DNA of 64,000 nt from Lactiplantibacillus mudanjiangensis. Lineage in GTDB: Bacteria > Bacillota > Bacilli > Lactobacillales > Lactobacillaceae. Each line of letters begins with the position of its first letter. The first letter of the stretch is position 1. Positions 11,659-20,493 of this stretch are shown piece after piece. Both the position numbers and the translations under genes were made by a program. Location of the stretch: NCBI RefSeq assembly GCF_005405385.1, contig NZ_BJDY01000003.1, positions 620,001 to 684,000 on the forward strand. Reading direction: 5' to 3'. The notes beneath the pieces are model-generated. The model saw only the letters and a list, made by a program, of their open reading frames with translations, ran no database searches and was not told the DNA's origin.

Positions 11659-13488
11659 CTAATTCAATTGTGCTAAAGCTTGCGCCGCTTTACGTCCTTG
11701 ATGCACGATTCCAGAAATTGCGGTTCCAGAACCAGGATAGTAAGGGCCAAGCCAACCGCCGGCATTCAAACCAGCGGCGTACAGGCCGGTAATCGGTTGA
11801 TCGAAGTTGTCGAGGACTTGGCCGTCAACATTGATCGTTAACCCACCAATGGCACCTAAGTTCGTGGCTTGATTATGATAAGCATAGAATGGCGCTTGCA
11901 ATGGTTTCAAACCGGTGCGGCGACCAAATTCTAAGTCATTACCTTGGGTCATATTTTCGTTCCAAGTGGCGATCGTGGCATGTAAGTTTGCTACCGGCAC
12001 ATCGATTAAGTCGGCCAATTCTGCGATACTGTCGGCTCGTTTAACGACACCTTTTTTAACGTCTGCGGCTAAAGATTCAGTTGCCCAAACACTACCGGGT
12101 TCGCTAATTGACCGTTGATCAAAGATCATATAAGTTGGTTTCTCGAATTGTTTTTCTTGTTGGAAAATAGCGCGATATTGATAAGCGTAAGTCGCATCTT
12201 CGCAAACAAACCGTTTCCCAGCACCATTGACAAAGATTAATGGGATCGTTGGAACTTGATTGCTGGTCCCGTTCCCAGTCTTGCCACAAAAATCAATGGT
12301 ACCACCCATGCCACTGACGGCACCGCCAGCGGATAAGCCCATCATTAAACCGTCACCAGTGTCCGACTTAGCGGATAAGCACGTATTGAACATCAAATCG
12401 TTATAATGTTGAGCGTTGTAAGCTTTAGCTAAGGCCGGATTATGATCGATGCTGGCGGTGGCTAAAATGACCCCACGGTTAGCTTTGATTAAATGGTCTT
12501 GGCCGTCATGACTGACTTTAACGCCGTAAACGTTGTGGTTGTTAGTATCTTGAACTAAAGCCACGGCTGGAGTTTCGTAATCAATAGTAGCCCCAGCAGC
12601 TAAGGCCGCTTTAAGTAACGTTTGGGTTAAGACTAAGCCATCTCCCATGCCACCACCTTTACCGGTGCCATTGTCGTAAATGTGAATTCGATCGGCAAAG
12701 TTAGCATCGTCCACATAAGGAATGTGGCAATGACCGTAGACACTAATCCAGTTGATACCAAGTGATGCCAACCAATCAATATTTTGGGGTGCACCTTGAG
12801 CTAAATCCTTAACGAGTTCAGGTTTAACCATGTTTTCGCCCGCTTGTAGCCACAATTTCGCATGTTTTTCGGGCGTGTCATTAGGATAGTCAGTTGTTGT
12901 CTGTTGTAGTTTTGTCCCCGCTGCTTGAATAACCCCACCGGAGTAGTTGGTGGTCCCACCAGGAATACCACTTTTTTCACTAATATAAACGGAAAGACCA
13001 GATCGTGCGGCTTCGGCGGCCGCAGCTAACCCAGCACCACCAGCACCGACAATCACAACGTCATAACTGGCATCAAAGTTGAGATCGGGCTTGTAAGCGA
13101 CGGCCGGCATGACGGGTGATGGATTGTCTGGAGTGGCATCTGGATGAACCGATGCACTAGTGGTCGCATCGGTGGTTGATTGTTTGGGATTAGGAACTGT
13201 CACATCAAGGGCATCTTTGGCAGATAGTTGGCCGTCACTGACTGCTAGGGCTTTTTGCACGGCGTTCTTAAAACTGGTCGAGCTTACCGAAGCACCAGAA
13301 ACCGCATCGACATCGGCACTATGAACCGCTTTCATTTTTTGCTGCATTTGTTCAATCCCTAAGGCACCGACTGTACCAGCTTGGGCGTCTGCTTCGACAT
13401 CGATGAGTTCATGTTGATCGTTAACGGTAACCGTGGCCGTAATAACGCTATGAAACCCTTGTACGGCACCGATAAATTTTTGTGACAT
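11659..13488 (-). CDS. FMN/FAD fumarate-reductase-like flavoprotein
   Basis: 609-residue reductase with an N-terminal FMN-binding domain (residues 1-90) and a flavocytochrome-c/fumarate reductase FAD domain (115-609, GAGGAGLAAAAEAARSG). The motif DAVSGASVS at 61-69 fits the ApbE flavinylation consensus, so FMN is probably covalently linked. There is no signal peptide or membrane segment, suggesting a soluble intracellular enzyme reducing fumarate, acrylate-type or hydroxycinnamate-like acceptors; the substrate cannot be read. The start is the ATG at 13488 after AAAGGAAG. It is divergent from a TetR-family gene that may control it. Confidence 0.88.
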   Translation of the reverse strand: MSQKFIGAVQGFHSVITATVTVNDQHELIDVEADAQAGTVGALGIEQMQQKMKAVHSADVDAVSGASVSSTSFKNAVQKALAVSDGQLSAKDALDVTVPNPKQSTTDATTSASVHPDATPDNPSPVMPAVAYKPDLNFDASYDVVIVGAGGAGLAAAAEAARSGLSVYISEKSGIPGGTTNYSGGVIQAAGTKLQQTTTDYPNDTPEKHAKLWLQAGENMVKPELVKDLAQGAPQNIDWLASLGINWISVYGHCHIPYVDDANFADRIHIYDNGTGKGGGMGDGLVLTQTLLKAALAAGATIDYETPAVALVQDTNNHNVYGVKVSHDGQDHLIKANRGVILATASIDHNPALAKAYNAQHYNDLMFNTCLSAKSDTGDGLMMGLSAGGAVSGMGGTIDFCGKTGNGTSNQVPTIPLIFVNGAGKRFVCEDATYAYQYRAIFQQEKQFEKPTYMIFDQRSISEPGSVWATESLAADVKKGVVKRADSIAELADLIDVPVANLHATIATWNENMTQGNDLEFGRRTGLKPLQAPFYAYHNQATNLGAIGGLTINVDGQVLDNFDQPITGLYAAGLNAGGWLGPYYPGSGTAISGIVHQGRKAAQALAQLN

Positions 13489-13592
13489 CTTCAACAACTT
13501 CCTTTCAATTACCAAGACTATGTTCATTGATTAACAATATCATAGCACATTTTTTATTACTCGGGTAAGATTTTTAACAAACCTTTAAATGT

Positions 13593-13625
13593 TATAATAA
13601 ATTGTGTGATGCGGGAGGATGAACG
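13593..13625 (+). promoter_or_regulatory. Promoter -10 and ribosome-binding site of the TetR gene
   Basis: TATAAT at 13593-13598 and GGGAGGAT just before the ATG at 13626. No good -35 is seen. The 137-bp divergent gap must also hold the flavoprotein promoter. Confidence 0.5.
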
Positions 13626-14189
13626 ATGACAAAAGCAACGGATCAAAGTATTATGACGACGGCTATTAAGCTCTTTAAAGCAACACAATTTGAACAGGTT
13701 ACGATCAATGATATTTGTCGGGCCTGCGATATTACGAAACCCACGTTTTACTATCATTTCAACAGTAAGGATCAATTGATTAGTACCTATTTTCGAAGTC
13801 TAGTCGTCAAACTACCGGCACAACTACAACGTCAGGATGGGCCACAAGATCCACTCGAGCGGATCTATGATTTTTATCAACAGACCATCGACATTATTGC
13901 GACTTTGGGACCAGATTTGTATAGCCAATTGTATATTGCTAACTTAAAAATCAATCAGCATACGTTTGATCTTAGTGAATCAACTAACAAGTATGTGACG
14001 GACTTAATTCAGCAAGCACAACAGGCCGGTTCCATTAAAAATCACGCGCCAGCTGCCGAGATGTATCGCAGTTCAGTGATGTTGTTTGAAGGTGTCGAAA
14101 TTAACTGGTGTTTTCAAAAAGGGGATTTTGACGCATTTGTGGCGACTAAACAGGCGTTGGCTGTATTATTCATGGTTTCGGATAGATAG
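13626..14189 (+). CDS. TetR/AcrR-family transcriptional regulator
   Basis: 187-residue repressor. The N-terminal HTH (residues 8-54) includes VTINDICRACDITKPTFYYHFNSKDQLI, the canonical TetR recognition helix. The all-helical ligand domain has no recognisable ligand signature. It is transcribed divergently from the fumarate-reductase-like gene, the usual arrangement for a local repressor, so that gene is its most likely target. Confidence 0.9.
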   Translation: MTKATDQSIMTTAIKLFKATQFEQVTINDICRACDITKPTFYYHFNSKDQLISTYFRSLVVKLPAQLQRQDGPQDPLERIYDFYQQTIDIIATLGPDLYSQLYIANLKINQHTFDLSESTNKYVTDLIQQAQQAGSIKNHAPAAEMYRSSVMLFEGVEINWCFQKGDFDAFVATKQALAVLFMVSDR

Positions 14190-14207
14190 TTCTAATATAG
14201 AAAGAAT

Positions 14208-14247
14208 AAAAAATCACTTAGCCGTCGTTTAAGGCTAAGTGATTTTT
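14208..14247 (+). terminator. Bidirectional terminator between TetR and Rgg genes
   Basis: AAAATCACTTAGCC and GGCTAAGTGATTTT form a perfect hairpin with A and T runs on the outer sides, placed between convergent genes. Confidence 0.9.
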
Positions 14248-14250
14248 TAG

Positions 14251-15141
14251 TCATTGAATTTTTTGCGCTTCATCTAAAATGTTATTAAAAATAGCGGTCC
14301 ACTTTGGCATGCCTAGTTGTTGAGTCATCTGAATAGCCGTGGTGCACTTGGCCATTGTTAAATCTGACTTTGACAGATAGTCATCTAGGCCTTCGCAGAA
14401 CTGTAAGATGATCCGTTCTAAAGCGGCATCTGGTTGTAAGGTTAATTGTTTAAGGTTCATAACACGATCGTGAACTTGATGGGGTTGATGGCGTTGGACA
14501 CCCAGAATAACCAAGTTAGTCGTAAACATGAAGATCTCAGAAATCAATGCCGGATAGTCTTGATAATTGTCTTTATTCTTGAAGACACTGTGTAAAAGAC
14601 TCGTTTGAATCGCATCAGGAATCGCGAACATTGTGTTACTGAACAACACAATGTCGTAATGAGTCCACGTATTCACCTTGGCTAAATATTTGCTGATCTC
14701 AGCGGCCTCTTTCTTTAGCGCCGGTCCCATTGGGCTAGCTTGTAACCGATTCATAAAGAGATCGACCATGATGACTAAATGCCGAAACTTGGTGATATGG
14801 CTTTCCTCATATTCGGCTTGTGCTTGTTGTTTAATTTGTTGAAGTGCCATGACTTTATCGGTTGTTGAAAACTTAGGATTATTAAAAGCTTGTTGCATGT
14901 CTCTAGTCCAACGTTCGAATGGCGGTAATTGATTATGAGCTTTGATGTATTCAAACTCATCTAGGGTTACAGTCAATTGATCTAACATCGCAAAGAACGT
15001 TTTGGTCATCATATCCGCGTCATTAGTACGGATGAGTTTGTAATAATTGGTTCGCGAGTAGTTCGAACCTTTAGCGATACTAGTGACGGTAATCCCCTTC
15101 ATTATCCGAATCTGTTCAAGTGTGGCACCGATATCATTCAA
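14251..15141 (-). CDS. Rgg/GadR/MutR-family regulator, candidate peptide receptor
   Basis: 296-residue cytoplasmic regulator. The N-terminal HTH (residues 1-60, LEQIRIMKGITVTSIAKGSNYSRTNYYKLI) is followed by a long all-helical domain with the spacing of Rgg C-terminal TPR-like domains, including FERWTRDMQQAF and later helices. Rgg proteins bind short hydrophobic peptides and switch adjacent promoters. The start is TTG at 15141 behind GGAGG. It is divergent from a 9-codon peptide gene, a perfect palindrome and a surface-protein island, which suggests a quorum-sensing role. The cognate peptide is inferred. Confidence 0.85.
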   Translation of the reverse strand: MNDIGATLEQIRIMKGITVTSIAKGSNYSRTNYYKLIRTNDADMMTKTFFAMLDQLTVTLDEFEYIKAHNQLPPFERWTRDMQQAFNNPKFSTTDKVMALQQIKQQAQAEYEESHITKFRHLVIMVDLFMNRLQASPMGPALKKEAAEISKYLAKVNTWTHYDIVLFSNTMFAIPDAIQTSLLHSVFKNKDNYQDYPALISEIFMFTTNLVILGVQRHQPHQVHDRVMNLKQLTLQPDAALERIILQFCEGLDDYLSKSDLTMAKCTTAIQMTQQLGMPKWTAIFNNILDEAQKIQ

Positions 15142-15171
15142 AATAAGTTATCCTCCAAAAAGATGTGGCAA

Positions 15172-15195
15172 AAGTGTCTTAATGGCAAGACACTT
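15172..15195. promoter_or_regulatory. Perfect palindrome, candidate Rgg operator
   Basis: AAGTGTCTT-AATGGC-AAGACACTT: 9-bp arms around a 6-bp spacer. The -10-like TTAATAAT (15201-15208) follows with no good -35 consensus, so the palindrome occupies the place where an activator would bind. It lies between the divergent rgg-like gene and the mini-gene at 15259. Confidence 0.65.
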
Positions 15196-15218
15196 CCAGA
15201 TTAATAATCCTGACAAAA

Positions 15219-15256
15219 TTACACTGACCTAAACAGTAATTGTTTAGGGGGTGTAA
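15219..15256 (+). promoter_or_regulatory. Hairpin covering the ribosome-binding site of the 9-codon ORF
   Basis: CCTAAACA / TGTTTAGG (loop GTAAT), extended outside by TTACAC / GTGTAA. The Shine-Dalgarno AGGGGGTG (15246-15253) sits in the 3' arm. It could sequester the site in RNA or act as a second protein-binding palindrome in DNA. Confidence 0.6.
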
Positions 15257-15258
15257 CT

Positions 15259-15288
15259 ATGTGGGCTTGGATTATTTTAGCATTCTAA
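15259..15288 (+). CDS. Candidate leaderless signal peptide MWAWIILAF next to Rgg
   Basis: A 9-codon ORF (ATG to TAA) encoding MWAWIILAF. It is preceded at 5 nt by AGGGGGTG, one of the best Shine-Dalgarno matches in the region, and followed by its own terminator. The peptide is short, hydrophobic and Trp-rich with no leader. It resembles in kind the leaderless peptide that activates the Rgg-family regulator RopB in Streptococcus pyogenes. That similarity and its position divergent from an Rgg gene are the basis of the call. It is too short for homology to decide, so it could be a chance ORF in a small RNA. Confidence 0.6.
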   Translation: MWAWIILAF

Positions 15289-15300
15289 CCGGTTATTTAT

Positions 15301-15334
15301 AGGTACTGTCGATTTATGATGGTACCTTTTTTGT
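15301..15334 (+). terminator. Terminator of the 9-codon peptide transcript
   Basis: AGGTAC at 15301-15306 pairs with GTACCT at 15322-15327 and is followed by a T run. Together with the -10 at 15201 it delimits a transcript of only about 115 nt that ends before the adhesin gene. Confidence 0.6.
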
Positions 15335-15455
15335 TAAGTAAACGGCAGACATATTAATATAACAGGCGTGAATAGTTAACGTCAAGAAAATTTATTGGAT
15401 AACGGGGCGATTAATCGCATTAGCGACTGATCGATTATTTTAGGAGGGGTTATTT

Positions 15456-18400
15456 TTGAATAAGTTGCCAACGGAACAAGTTAGTTTACATTATAAAATG
15501 TACAAAAAAGGTCGCTTTTGGGTTTTTGCGGGGATGACGATGTTTGGGGCTAGTCTAGGGTTAAGCCTATTGCCGAACCAAACTGTTAGTGCAGCCACGG
15601 CAGCGACCGATAGCACGGTCGTAGCCAAACAAGCGACGACTGATAGTAGTCAACCAGCAGCCGATAAACAAGCCGGAAATGACAAAGATCAAAATGCCAC
15701 AACTGATCAAACCACCACGACTAGTGATGCAGTACAGACACCAGCCGCAACTACGCCAGCCAAAACTGATGGTACGACGGATGCAACTGATCAATCAACG
15801 AACCAAGACAAACAACAATCAGCGATCAAACCAGCCAGTGCGGACATCAATGATGACGATGCTGATAGCACCGATGATAGTGGCACAACCGATACGAATG
15901 ATGATTCGACCACAACCAACGATGATAACAGTGATGACACTACTAACACTAACGATGAATCAACTGGTAAAACCAATACCAACACTGATACAAAAGCCAA
16001 TCAAGATACGACCACGGGGACTGGTGTAGGCGATTACGATAACGCAAAACCAATTACGGACAATCCTAAAGCGGTGGTGCCAAAGACTGATGATAAGTTA
16101 AGTGGCAAGTATGCCTTCATTCCGAAGTTTAATGGTAGCGGTACCACAACCGCTTCGGTTATCGGGACTGAAATGTCGACGGATAAGCCAAATACGATTG
16201 CGACTGATCTGGTGACCGCAACCAAGGGCCAAGTTGGCTTTAAGTACACAAATGTTGGCTATGACGCCGATGGTAATGGGATGGATATGAACATTCTCTT
16301 TACCGATTGGGGCCGCTTGTCTGATATCAGTGATGCGTATGTCGAAACCTATACGAATATGATTTATACCAACTTCCCAGGTGCCGGTTGGGTTGATGTG
16401 AAGTATCAATTCGTTCGTAGTGATACCGGTAAAGAAGAAGCCGTGTCCGGAATTATGACGTTGACGGATATTGATGGTGCTCAAACGGTCGCAATCTCAG
16501 GTGATCAATGGAATAAGCTAGATACGGCTTATGTGCCAACGAGTGAAGATCCAACGACTGGTCAAGTCGATAACTGGTTACGCTATTCTAACAAAAACGA
16601 CTATACAATCATCTCATCACCTAAAGTGAATAGTGATGCTAGTGATGAATATGCGATGTTGACGTTCACGTATTCGAATCAAGGGTCATTAACGTTCCGT
16701 TACAGTAATGGGAAAGATACCCCAACTAAGATGACCGTCTGGGGCGTTAACTACGTGCCTCAAAAGCCATTGGCAACCGCAGTAATTGCGCCAACTGCAA
16801 CGACTACGGATAGTGATCAAACCAATGTTAAGCAAAACAGTCTTAAAGATGGTGAAACCACTTATCAATATAACTTTAAGCAAACGATTCCTGATGAATG
16901 GGAACAATTCTATTACAAGAACGTCACCTTCACAGGAAACTTGCCAACTAATGTCACTTTGAAAAACATCAAAGTCACTAATGAAACCGGTCAAGATGTG
17001 ACGCAGTACTTCACGAATCAATCAAGCGGGTCCAACTTGAAATTAACGGTGAACGCCGATTACTTGGGTAATGCAGATTTTTATGGACATTATTATACGA
17101 TTACCGCCCAAGTTAATGCCGATCAAACCGATAGTGTGCAAACTCTTAAAATGTCAATCTTAACGACAATTGATGGGGATAGTCAGGCGTCTAATACCGT
17201 AACGACCACGGCTGATCAAAAGCACTATGTAACAACGCACTATTACATTCAAGGAACAACCACGAAGTTGGCCGCTGATACGAAGACGCGGGTGATTGCG
17301 GGGAGTAAGTATCAGACTAAGGCGCAACAAGTTACCGGTTATACGTTAGCTAAGCAAACGAACACTAGTGGGACGATGACAACTGGCAATATTGAGGCAA
17401 TGTACGACTATGCGCCAATCATCATTGATATTCCAGTGACTTACGTGGACCAAAATGGCAAACAAATTGCGCCAAGTGCAACGCTTACAGGGCAATATGG
17501 CACTGGCTATGATGCCACCAATAGTCAATTAACGTTAACGGGTTATAACTTGGTTAATAGTGACAATCCGACTGGTGTTTATAGCTTTATCAATAGCCCA
17601 GTGGTCTTCCATTACCAAGCTAAGCAGATCACGTTACGGGTTAAAGATATTGATAATTACAAGAATAATCTTGATGACGAACTGGGACTAGGTAAGTACC
17701 GGACGATTACAGGCTATTACAATGATAGCTTCCAAATTAAACCGTTGGATCTGCCACAATGGACAGAAATTTATTCAGGGTCATCTAGTGTATTACAAGG
17801 AAACTTCCCGTTAGATGACACGACAATTACGTTGCACTACAAACAACCTTGGAATCAGAATTATGATAACTATGATGGTTCACACACGATTCCAGTCTTT
17901 AACGGGTTGGATAAACTCATTGGTGTGATGCAAGTACATCCAGATGTTAATGAGGATATGACGGTTGTGCAAGTGAAGCCGGATGGTCAATATTTAGTCG
18001 GGACGATGGATGATGATATTGATATTAGTACGTTCCATCAACAAGCTACAGTAGGCAAAGGACAATCCGTGACGATTACAACTAATACTGGCGAAAAGGT
18101 ACGGGTATCAATTTCTAAAGCTGGAGCGATTACTATTGCTCATCTAAACAGTAACAAGGTGCCGGTTGCTGATCGTGCCACCATCAGTGCCGATGGTGAA
18201 ACAATCAAGCAATATATTGATACGAATACCGCGGTTAAGGGCTTATCAACCAGTGTTTATGCCTTAGATGGTGAGTACAGTTATCGAAAAGCAACGCAGA
18301 CTTGGCCTAATGGCTATACCACAGTTTATGACGATACTGATCCAGATAATGTCATTATCAAGGTCATGAACGCCAAAGGAAAAGTCGTTTATAGTAAACA

Positions 18401-19112
18401 GAACTTCAAGTTAACCAAAGCAGCAACAATTAAAATTGGTCAGTCAAAGTGGACGTTTACGGGAACAAAATATGGTGCATTGACTAGTGAAGAAGTTGTC
18501 GTTAATAAACTGGGCAACGGCAAAGCTTATGCTCAAAGCCTAACGATTGGCGGGACCTTAGCAAGCACGACGGTTGCGACAGTTAAACATCATAAAGTGG
18601 TTAGTGCTGAAACGTTACTTTATGGACAATATCGGGATCAAAACTATGATGATGAACCAGCCGCTAGCGCAGCTGAAAGTGGCAAGGTCATTGGTAGAAA
18701 AGTGTTGACCAGAGTTAACGGGAATCATTGGCAAGTAGCAAGCTATAATCGACAAGGAAAATTAGTGAAGACGACTTATTATCAATTGCGTCAAAACGTC
18801 TCCATTCCAACTAGTTTCGCGGGCTTGTCAGTTAAGAAACAAGCGGAATGGTTAACTGAACATAGTGTGTCAGTTAGTCAATCTGATAATAATCATACGA
18901 AATTGGCATCTTCAACTGCCACAAGTAATACAGGGTCAAAAGGACAAAACTTATCAACAACTAATGCAAACTCAAAGAAACAAAGTTTAACGAATTTGCC
19001 ACAAACTGGGGAAAGTCATAGTCGGGAAATGACATTTTTAGGGGCCCTTGGTTTGTTGTTAAGTTGGATGTTGAGTTTTGTCATGAAACGCGGAGGGGAA
19101 AATAATGATTAA
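15456..19112 (+). CDS. LPxTG-anchored surface adhesin with MucBP-like repeats and KxYKxGKxW signal
   Basis: 1218-residue sortase substrate. It begins with a long KxYKxGKxW-type signal peptide (YKMYKKGRFWVFAG, cleavage near residue 45) and a Ser/Thr/Asp/Asn-rich linker (about 45-190). A globular adhesin-like domain follows (about 205-435, possibly GbpC-like, uncertain), then two MucBP-like modules (about 610-745; YVDQNGKQIAPSATLTGQYG) and further beta-rich repeats. The wall sorting signal is LPQTGE, hydrophobic helix, KRGG. It starts at TTG behind AGGAGGGG. It overlaps the next secreted-protein gene by 8 bp. Likely binds host or environmental glycans. It lies downstream of the Rgg/peptide locus, which may control it. 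Confidence 0.9.
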   Translation: MNKLPTEQVSLHYKMYKKGRFWVFAGMTMFGASLGLSLLPNQTVSAATAATDSTVVAKQATTDSSQPAADKQAGNDKDQNATTDQTTTTSDAVQTPAATTPAKTDGTTDATDQSTNQDKQQSAIKPASADINDDDADSTDDSGTTDTNDDSTTTNDDNSDDTTNTNDESTGKTNTNTDTKANQDTTTGTGVGDYDNAKPITDNPKAVVPKTDDKLSGKYAFIPKFNGSGTTTASVIGTEMSTDKPNTIATDLVTATKGQVGFKYTNVGYDADGNGMDMNILFTDWGRLSDISDAYVETYTNMIYTNFPGAGWVDVKYQFVRSDTGKEEAVSGIMTLTDIDGAQTVAISGDQWNKLDTAYVPTSEDPTTGQVDNWLRYSNKNDYTIISSPKVNSDASDEYAMLTFTYSNQGSLTFRYSNGKDTPTKMTVWGVNYVPQKPLATAVIAPTATTTDSDQTNVKQNSLKDGETTYQYNFKQTIPDEWEQFYYKNVTFTGNLPTNVTLKNIKVTNETGQDVTQYFTNQSSGSNLKLTVNADYLGNADFYGHYYTITAQVNADQTDSVQTLKMSILTTIDGDSQASNTVTTTADQKHYVTTHYYIQGTTTKLAADTKTRVIAGSKYQTKAQQVTGYTLAKQTNTSGTMTTGNIEAMYDYAPIIIDIPVTYVDQNGKQIAPSATLTGQYGTGYDATNSQLTLTGYNLVNSDNPTGVYSFINSPVVFHYQAKQITLRVKDIDNYKNNLDDELGLGKYRTITGYYNDSFQIKPLDLPQWTEIYSGSSSVLQGNFPLDDTTITLHYKQPWNQNYDNYDGSHTIPVFNGLDKLIGVMQVHPDVNEDMTVVQVKPDGQYLVGTMDDDIDISTFHQQATVGKGQSVTITTNTGEKVRVSISKAGAITIAHLNSNKVPVADRATISADGETIKQYIDTNTAVKGLSTSVYALDGEYSYRKATQTWPNGYTTVYDDTDPDNVIIKVMNAKGKVVYSKQNFKLTKAATIKIGQSKWTFTGTKYGALTSEEVVVNKLGNGKAYAQSLTIGGTLASTTVATVKHHKVVSAETLLYGQYRDQNYDDEPAASAAESGKVIGRKVLTRVNGNHWQVASYNRQGKLVKTTYYQLRQNVSIPTSFAGLSVKKQAEWLTEHSVSVSQSDNNHTKLASSTATSNTGSKGQNLSTTNANSKKQSLTNLPQTGESHSREMTFLGALGLLLSWMLSFVMKRGGENND

Positions 19113-20478
19113 CAAGCAATGGATGAAGGTGGCTGCCTTAACAATGGTGGGGATCACGCTATTACCGTTGGGGGCCGAGGCAACTACGGTCAATATACAG
19201 GCAAAAACACCAAAAAAGGTGAACACGATTTCTATTACTAAGAAATGGTTTCGACCACGGGGAAAGCATTATGATTCAGTACCTGTAAATGGAACAAAAG
19301 CAAACTATTTAGGAACAACTGAAAAAGGAATTCATTATATGTTTTCAAGATATGGATTTTTAGCTGATGGTAAACCTGTTAATGGTACTCATAAATATAA
19401 GTATAATAAGATTAAATATATTGGTAAGTACGGTGAGCCACAGGGGGTGGTTATTTACAAGAAATATATGTATGTACAAATGTCTTTCCGACATAATGGT
19501 AATAAACGCAAGGGTCGAATCGTTAGGTATGATCTATCTAAATTAGATAAGTTGATCAATAAAAATGGTAAATATGATAAAGTAGTTCGAGGGTTGCAAA
19601 AGGCACGTAAATATATATATCCATTGTCTAATTCGAAGAGTGGACAGAAAAAACGAGGAAAACTACAACGTGCTGCCCATAAGCATTTAAGTAGCTATAA
19701 CTATAAAATTTATTCAGCCGTTACGTTAGGGCCAAAATTTTATACAGGACACGGTCAAAGTTTCTCGTTTAATCCACATGATAAGCATTTATATAATGCC
19801 GCTTATAGTTTGAAAAAAGATAATAATAAGACTTCGCATCCTTTTAAATTTCAAAAGATCAGTTTGACAAAATTAAAACCAGTAAAAACTTGGACACTTA
19901 ATATTAGAGAAAGAAAAACGAAAATATGGTTTTGGTTCTTCCCTAAAACGTATACGAAAGCATATCTACAAATGCATGATTTGACGTTTGATAAAGCTGG
20001 AAATTTTTATTTTTCACGAGCTTACAAGGATAAAGTAGCTACAAATAAAAAGGATATCAAAAAAAGAATGGGGGAGTATACTAAAAAAGGATATAAACCA
20101 GGTTCTAAGTTCGGTGCATATAAAAATTCTTATGGACGAAATACGATTATATATCGTGGAAAATTCAATAAAAAAGGTACTAAAATTTCTTCCATCTCAA
20201 TGGTACAGAGAGTAACTCGGGCAATTGGATCACAAAATCAAGGGTTAGCTTATAGTGGATCTAAAAATAAATTATTTTTAATTTATGATAATGCATTCAT
20301 GTCAATTCCTGTTAAAAAGTTAAACCATAAAATGAAGCTTAAAGAGTTAAATTTTACGGTCTTAAAGTCAAATGTTTATCGTGAATCAGAGGGGATGGGA
20401 ATTCGAAGTGGTGGTAAAGGGTATTTAGTTATGAATAGGTTTGCTGAGGTAGCGAAATCGAATAAAGCTGTAAGGTAG
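19105..20478 (+). CDS. Secreted basic protein of unknown function
   Basis: 457-residue exported protein. It has an N-terminal signal peptide (VAALTMVGITLLPLGAEA, cleavage near residue 26), no lipobox and no wall anchor. The mature part is very rich in Lys and Tyr. Repeated blade-like stretches (EPQGVVIYKKYMYVQMSF, GHGQSFSFNPHDKHLY, QNQGLAYSGSKNKLFLIYD) suggest a beta-propeller, by eye only. The strong positive charge would hold it to teichoic acids. Its start overlaps the adhesin stop by 8 bp, so the two are translationally coupled. The base composition is clearly AT-richer than the adhesin gene, which suggests a separate origin. I do not recognise a family. Confidence 0.8.
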   Translation: MINKQWMKVAALTMVGITLLPLGAEATTVNIQAKTPKKVNTISITKKWFRPRGKHYDSVPVNGTKANYLGTTEKGIHYMFSRYGFLADGKPVNGTHKYKYNKIKYIGKYGEPQGVVIYKKYMYVQMSFRHNGNKRKGRIVRYDLSKLDKLINKNGKYDKVVRGLQKARKYIYPLSNSKSGQKKRGKLQRAAHKHLSSYNYKIYSAVTLGPKFYTGHGQSFSFNPHDKHLYNAAYSLKKDNNKTSHPFKFQKISLTKLKPVKTWTLNIRERKTKIWFWFFPKTYTKAYLQMHDLTFDKAGNFYFSRAYKDKVATNKKDIKKRMGEYTKKGYKPGSKFGAYKNSYGRNTIIYRGKFNKKGTKISSISMVQRVTRAIGSQNQGLAYSGSKNKLFLIYDNAFMSIPVKKLNHKMKLKELNFTVLKSNVYRESEGMGIRSGGKGYLVMNRFAEVAKSNKAVR

Positions 20479-20493
20479 TAGGGGGACGTAAAT

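Noticed and set aside
13489-13625. TetR operator in the divergent gap
   Set aside because: No convincing palindrome with arms longer than 6 bp was found by eye.
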